From the NCBI GenBank assembly GCA_036501515.1, contig DASYAD010000257.1:12541-76540 (forward strand): a stretch of 64,000 nucleotides of DNA, given 5' to 3'. Position 1 is the first letter of the stretch; every line of letters starts with the position of its first letter. Below, in pieces: positions 60,551 through 64,000 of this stretch. Source of the DNA: Trebonia sp036501515 (GTDB lineage Bacteria; Actinomycetota; Actinomycetes; Streptosporangiales; Streptosporangiaceae). The position numbers and the translations under genes are program-made. The notes below the pieces were generated by a model. The model ran no database searches. It saw nothing but the letters and a program-made list of their open reading frames with translations, and was not told the origin of the DNA.

Positions 60551-62263
60551 ATGCACGACATCGTGATCCGCCACGGCGAGGTCGTCGACGGGACGGGCAC
60601 GCCGCCAGTGCGAGCCGATGTGGCCATCGACGGCGACCGGATAACCATGGTGGGCGTCGTCACCGACAGCGGCCGCCGGGAGATCGACGCCGCCGGCCGC
60701 ATTGTCACCCCCGGTTTCATCGACATCCACACCCACCTGGACGCGCAGCTCTTCTGGGACCCGGCGGCCAGCCCGTCCTGCTTCCACGGCGTGACCACGG
60801 TGGTGCTGGGTAACTGCGGCGTCACCTTCGCCCCGGTCCGCCCCGGCGAGCAGGAGTACCTGGCCGGGATGATGGAATCGGTCGAGGACATCCCCGCCGA
60901 GACGATCATGGACGGCATCGACTGGAGCTGGGAGACCTACGGCGACTACCTGCGCGTCCTCGGCGGCCGCAGCCTGGGCATCAACGTCGGGGGCATGATC
61001 GGGCACGCCGCCCTGCGCTACTACGTCATGGGAGCGCGCAGCCTGACCGAAGAGCCGGCCACCGCCGAGGACATCAAGGCGATGGCCGACGTGCTGGCCG
61101 AAGCCATCGACTCGGGCGCGTTCGGCTTCTCCACGTCGCGCAGCTACATGCACACCATCCCCGACGGGACACCGATCCCCGGCACGTTCGCGCGCACCGA
61201 GGAACTCGCCGCCTTCGCCAACGTGCTGGCCGAGCGGGGCCGGGGCGTGATCGAGGTGGTGCCGCGCATCGGCGAGCGCGACGGGGCGGCCATGGAGAAC
61301 TCGCGCGGCGAGATGGCGTGGATGGAGGAGGTGAGCCGCTCCTCGGGGCGCCCGCTGACCTTCGCCATCACCCAGAGCGACCGTCGTCCCGGCCTCTGGT
61401 CCTGGGTCATGGACGAGGTCGAAGCAGCTCGCGGCCGGGGTGCCGACTTGTGGGCGCAGACCGCGGCCCGCGGCTCGGCCATCCTGTACGGCCTGGAGAG
61501 CCGGACGCCTTACGACGCGCTGCCGACCTGGACAGAGCTCATGGCCACGCCCTGGCCGGACCGGCTCGCCGCGCTGGCCGACGATGATCTCCTCAGCCGG
61601 CTCGCCGCCGAGGCGGAGGGGCCGTCCACTCTTTCCGGCCCCCTGGCGCCGAAGGACCCGGGCAAGCTCTACCTGCTCCCGCCGGGTGAGGCGAAGTACG
61701 ACGTCCGGCCGGAAAACAGCCTGGCCGCGGAGGCCGGGCGGCGGGGCACCAGCCCGGCCCTGGCCTTCCTCGAGTACATCCGCGAGACGAACGGGCAGGG
61801 CCTGCTCTATTACCCGGTGCTCAACCAGGATCTCGACGCGGTCGCCGCGATGCTGACGAACAAGAACGTCGTCGTCGGCCTCGGCGACGCGGGCGCCCAC
61901 GTCACGATGACGCTGGACGCCGGCCAGCCGACCTACGTGCTCAGCCACTGGGTCAGGGACAAGGGCCTGCTCGACATCGGCACGGCGGTCCGCAAGCTCA
62001 CCAGCGAGGGCGCGGAGCTGTTCGGCATCCCCGGCCGCGGAGTGCTCGCCCCGGGCGCGTTCGCCGACGTGAACGTCATCGACCTCGACGGCCTGCGCCT
62101 GTACACACCGGAGCTGGCGGCTGACTTCCCGCTCGGCGCCAAGCGCTACGTCCAGCAGGCGGACGGCTACGACTGCACGATCGTCAACGGGAAGGTGCTG
62201 GTCGAGCACGGCCAGCTGACCGACGCCCGGGCCGGGCGGCTCGTCACCCCCGCGGGCGCCTGA
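60551..62263 (+). CDS. N-acyl-D-amino-acid deacylase-like amidohydrolase
   Basis: A 570-residue composite-domain amidohydrolase. GFIDIHTHLDAQLFWDP carries the HxH metal site, SPSCFHGVTTVVLGNCGVTFAP is the family signature, and VVVGLGDAGAHVTMT holds the late Asp/His. It resembles D-aminoacylases but may act on another amide or lactam. ATG 60551 follows GGAAGGA. It lies 25 bases after the amidohydrolase and 62 bases before the thiolase. Confidence 0.88.
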   Translation: MHDIVIRHGEVVDGTGTPPVRADVAIDGDRITMVGVVTDSGRREIDAAGRIVTPGFIDIHTHLDAQLFWDPAASPSCFHGVTTVVLGNCGVTFAPVRPGEQEYLAGMMESVEDIPAETIMDGIDWSWETYGDYLRVLGGRSLGINVGGMIGHAALRYYVMGARSLTEEPATAEDIKAMADVLAEAIDSGAFGFSTSRSYMHTIPDGTPIPGTFARTEELAAFANVLAERGRGVIEVVPRIGERDGAAMENSRGEMAWMEEVSRSSGRPLTFAITQSDRRPGLWSWVMDEVEAARGRGADLWAQTAARGSAILYGLESRTPYDALPTWTELMATPWPDRLAALADDDLLSRLAAEAEGPSTLSGPLAPKDPGKLYLLPPGEAKYDVRPENSLAAEAGRRGTSPALAFLEYIRETNGQGLLYYPVLNQDLDAVAAMLTNKNVVVGLGDAGAHVTMTLDAGQPTYVLSHWVRDKGLLDIGTAVRKLTSEGAELFGIPGRGVLAPGAFADVNVIDLDGLRLYTPELAADFPLGAKRYVQQADGYDCTIVNGKVLVEHGQLTDARAGRLVTPAGA

Positions 62264-62325
62264 TCGCGCTCTGCCGTGCCCCAGCAGGCATCATCCCTGT
62301 CCCCGTCTTACCTTAGGAAGGCACC

Positions 62326-63513
62326 ATGAGCCAGCAGGCAGTGATCGTCGCGGGCGCCAGGACCGCGATCGGAACCGCGTACAAGGGGTCGCTGGTCGAC
62401 ACCGACGCCATGGAGCTCGCCACCGCGGCGGTCGGCGAGGCGGTCCGCCGCTCCGGCATCGAACCGCAGCTGGTGGACGACGTGATCCTCGGCGAGTCGC
62501 TCTACGGCGGCGGCGACATCGCCCGCTACGCCGCCATCGAGACCGGCCTGGTGAACGCGCCGGGCGTCGCGCTCAACCGGCACTGCGCCTCCGGACTGGC
62601 CGCGGTGCAGAACGCCGCCGGCTCGATCATCGCGGGCATGGACCGCGTCGTGGTGGCCGGGGGCGTGCAGTCAAGCTCCACGATGCCCAAGACCACCAGG
62701 CGGGTGCCAGGCACCGATACCTACGAAGAGGACTGGCTGGCCCCTAGCCACCGGGAGACCCCGGACGCGCCGATCAGGGACATGACCATCACCGTCGGCT
62801 GGAACGCGGCCGCCAAAGCAGGCCTGACCCGCGAGGACATGGACGCCTGGGCGTTCCGCTCGCACATGCGGGCGGTCGCCGGGATCGACAACGGCAGCTT
62901 CAGTGCCGAGATCGTCCCGATTGAGATCACCCGCCGGGACGGCACGACCTTCACCTTCGCCCACGACGAGCACCCGCGGCGCAGCAGCACCCTGGAGAAG
63001 CTCGCTTCGCTGAAGCCGCTGCACCCGGAGATCGAGGGGTTCAGCATTACCGCGGGCAACTCGGCCGGCGTGAACGACGGCGCGGCCGCGATCGTGCTGA
63101 CCAGCCGGTCGTTCGCCGAGGAGCGCGGCCTTGAGCCGCAGGCGATCATCCGCGCCTGGGCCAGCACGGGCGTACCCCCGGCCGATACCGGGCTCGCCCC
63201 GTCGATCGCGATCCCGAAGGCCCTCGACCGGGCCGGCCTCAAGATCGCCGACATCGACCTGTGGGAGATCAACGAGGCGTTCGCCTCCGTGCCGGTCGCG
63301 GTGACCAGGGAACTCGGCATCGACGACGCGATCGTGAACGTCCTCGGCAGCGGCTGCAGCCTGGGCCACCCGGTGGCGATGACGGGCGGCCGGATGGTGC
63401 TCACGATCGTGAACGAGCTCCGCCGCCGCGGCGGCGGCACCGCGGTGGCCGCGATGTGCGCCGGCGGCGGTATGGCCAGCGCCCTCGTCCTCGAGGTTCC
63501 CGCGCCGGCCTGA
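62326..63513 (+). CDS. Acetyl-CoA acetyltransferase/3-ketoacyl-CoA thiolase
   Basis: A 395-residue classical thiolase. The nucleophile Cys is in LNRHCASGLAAVQ, the acid/base residues in NEAFASVPV and GCSLGHPVAMTG, and the second Cys in MCAGGGMASA. It carries out the final beta-oxidation cleavage to acetyl-CoA or propionyl-CoA and a shortened acyl-CoA. The ATG at 62326 follows an AGGAAGG-type site. It ends the operon started at 59320. Confidence 0.95.
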   Translation: MSQQAVIVAGARTAIGTAYKGSLVDTDAMELATAAVGEAVRRSGIEPQLVDDVILGESLYGGGDIARYAAIETGLVNAPGVALNRHCASGLAAVQNAAGSIIAGMDRVVVAGGVQSSSTMPKTTRRVPGTDTYEEDWLAPSHRETPDAPIRDMTITVGWNAAAKAGLTREDMDAWAFRSHMRAVAGIDNGSFSAEIVPIEITRRDGTTFTFAHDEHPRRSSTLEKLASLKPLHPEIEGFSITAGNSAGVNDGAAAIVLTSRSFAEERGLEPQAIIRAWASTGVPPADTGLAPSIAIPKALDRAGLKIADIDLWEINEAFASVPVAVTRELGIDDAIVNVLGSGCSLGHPVAMTGGRMVLTIVNELRRRGGGTAVAAMCAGGGMASALVLEVPAPA

Positions 63514-63860
63514 CCGCGACGGCTATTCCGAACGGAAGCGGCCTGCTCCCGGCCGCACCACGGAGGCACGCACAAAGCGGAGCCGACACGCCATAGGACC
63601 CGCGGCGCAGCCGCGCCCAGGGAAAACACACGTCACCGGAGCCCCTGCGCCGCGGTCGCCGCGATGTGCCGGTATGCGACAGCGTTGCCGGGCTGCGGGA
63701 AACAGGCACCCAAAGCTGCGGGAAACGGGGCCCGGCAGCCGCACCGCAAGTGCGAGCCGCTCCAGGCGTTGTGTGCCCGAGCTTTGCATCCTACGATCCT
63801 TGTTGAGTATGCGTTTACTTATCTGATGGGGCGCGCGCCGAAGAGTGCCGGAGGGACAGA
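63514..63860. other. Intergenic region, no gene
   Basis: A 347-base spacer. It contains a short hairpin at 63601-63615 (CGCGGC/GCCGCG, three-base loop), a direct repeat GCTGCGGGAAAC at 63692 and 63715, and a palindrome motif at 63803-63824. No frame looks coding. Confidence 0.5.
63803..63825 (+). promoter_or_regulatory. Putative operator/promoter of the downstream P450
   Basis: TTGAGTATGCGTTTACTTATC matches the palindrome. TATCTG (63820-63825) is a -10-like box. It lies about 35 bases before the P450 start. Confidence 0.55.
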
Positions 63861-64000
63861 ATGTCTCGCAAGCAGCTGGACGTCAACTTCTTCGATCGGT
63901 CGGCGATCGAGAACCCGTGGCCGCTGTACGAACAGGCGCGGGCGGCGGGCCGGGTGGTGTGGAACGAGGTCATCCACGGGTGGATGGTCACCGGCTTCGA
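63861..64000 (+). CDS. Cytochrome P450, 5' end only
   Basis: The first 46 codons read MSRKQLDVNFFDRSAIENPW, then PLYEQARAAGRVVW and GWMVTGF. This is the usual P450 N-terminus with the (F/Y)...PLY..AR segment. The ATG at 63861 follows GGAGGGACAGA. The gene runs off the window. It makes a fourth P450 under the same motif. Confidence 0.8.
   Translation, partial: MSRKQLDVNFFDRSAIENPWPLYEQARAAGRVVWNEVIHGWMVTGF

Overview
The window is high-GC DNA from an actinobacterium. Evidence is the strong third-position GC bias, frequent GTG starts with GGAGG-type ribosome binding sites, lipoprotein solute receptors, 3Fe-4S ferredoxins of the P450-partner type and a KstR-like arrangement of catabolic genes. 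No rRNA, confident tRNA, phage or transposase gene is visible, so genus-level placement is not possible from sequence alone.

Layout. 1-8.3 kb: accessory genes (AAA/DUF234 ATPase, a sugar-binding-like protein, GH3 and GH16 glycosidases, an alpha/beta hydrolase) with intergenic repeats. 8.3-14.5 kb: aldehyde dehydrogenase, P450, amidohydrolase and a three-part indolepyruvate oxidoreductase. 14.5-19.4 kb: an interruption with a second AAA/DUF234 ATPase, a decayed MocR-type remnant, an anchored protein, an MFS exporter and a repeat-rich spacer. 19.4-64 kb: an almost continuous catabolic island. It holds two further P450s plus the start of another, a Rieske oxygenase and a Rieske ferredoxin, a Baeyer-Villiger monooxygenase, four SDRs and other dehydrogenases, an alpha-methylacyl-CoA racemase, two tandem-fused family III CoA-transferases, a MaoC-like protein, an Ltp-type thiolase/DUF35 pair, a classical thiolase, four amidohydrolase-2 proteins, a D-aminoacylase-like hydrolase, a NuoF-like flavoprotein with ferredoxins, and a Liv-type ABC importer (fused permease-permease-ATPase, a second ATPase, and two receptors).

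How it works together (inference). An amphipathic or hydrophobic carbon source, perhaps terpenoid or steroid-like or cyclic-ketone-containing, is bound by the lipoprotein receptors and imported. It is hydroxylated by P450s and the Rieske oxygenase, oxidised by ADH, ALDH and SDRs, ring-opened or ester-inserted by the BVMO, and activated by CoA-transfer. It is then epimerised by the racemase and shortened by the thiolase and the Ltp/DUF35 retro-aldolase-like pair. NuoF-like protein and ferredoxins plausibly feed electrons to the oxygenases. No acyl-CoA ligase or acyl-CoA dehydrogenase is present in the window, so part of the route must lie elsewhere.

Regulation. The most striking feature is a degenerate palindrome, about AGTGAGYGNTYACTTA. 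I find about 20 copies, nearly always between divergent genes or just upstream of catabolic transcription units, often exactly in the 17-bp spacer of a -35/-10 pair. One copy precedes the TetR-family gene at 26315-26995, which is the obvious candidate repressor. The glycosidase, ATPase and MFS genes lack the motif.
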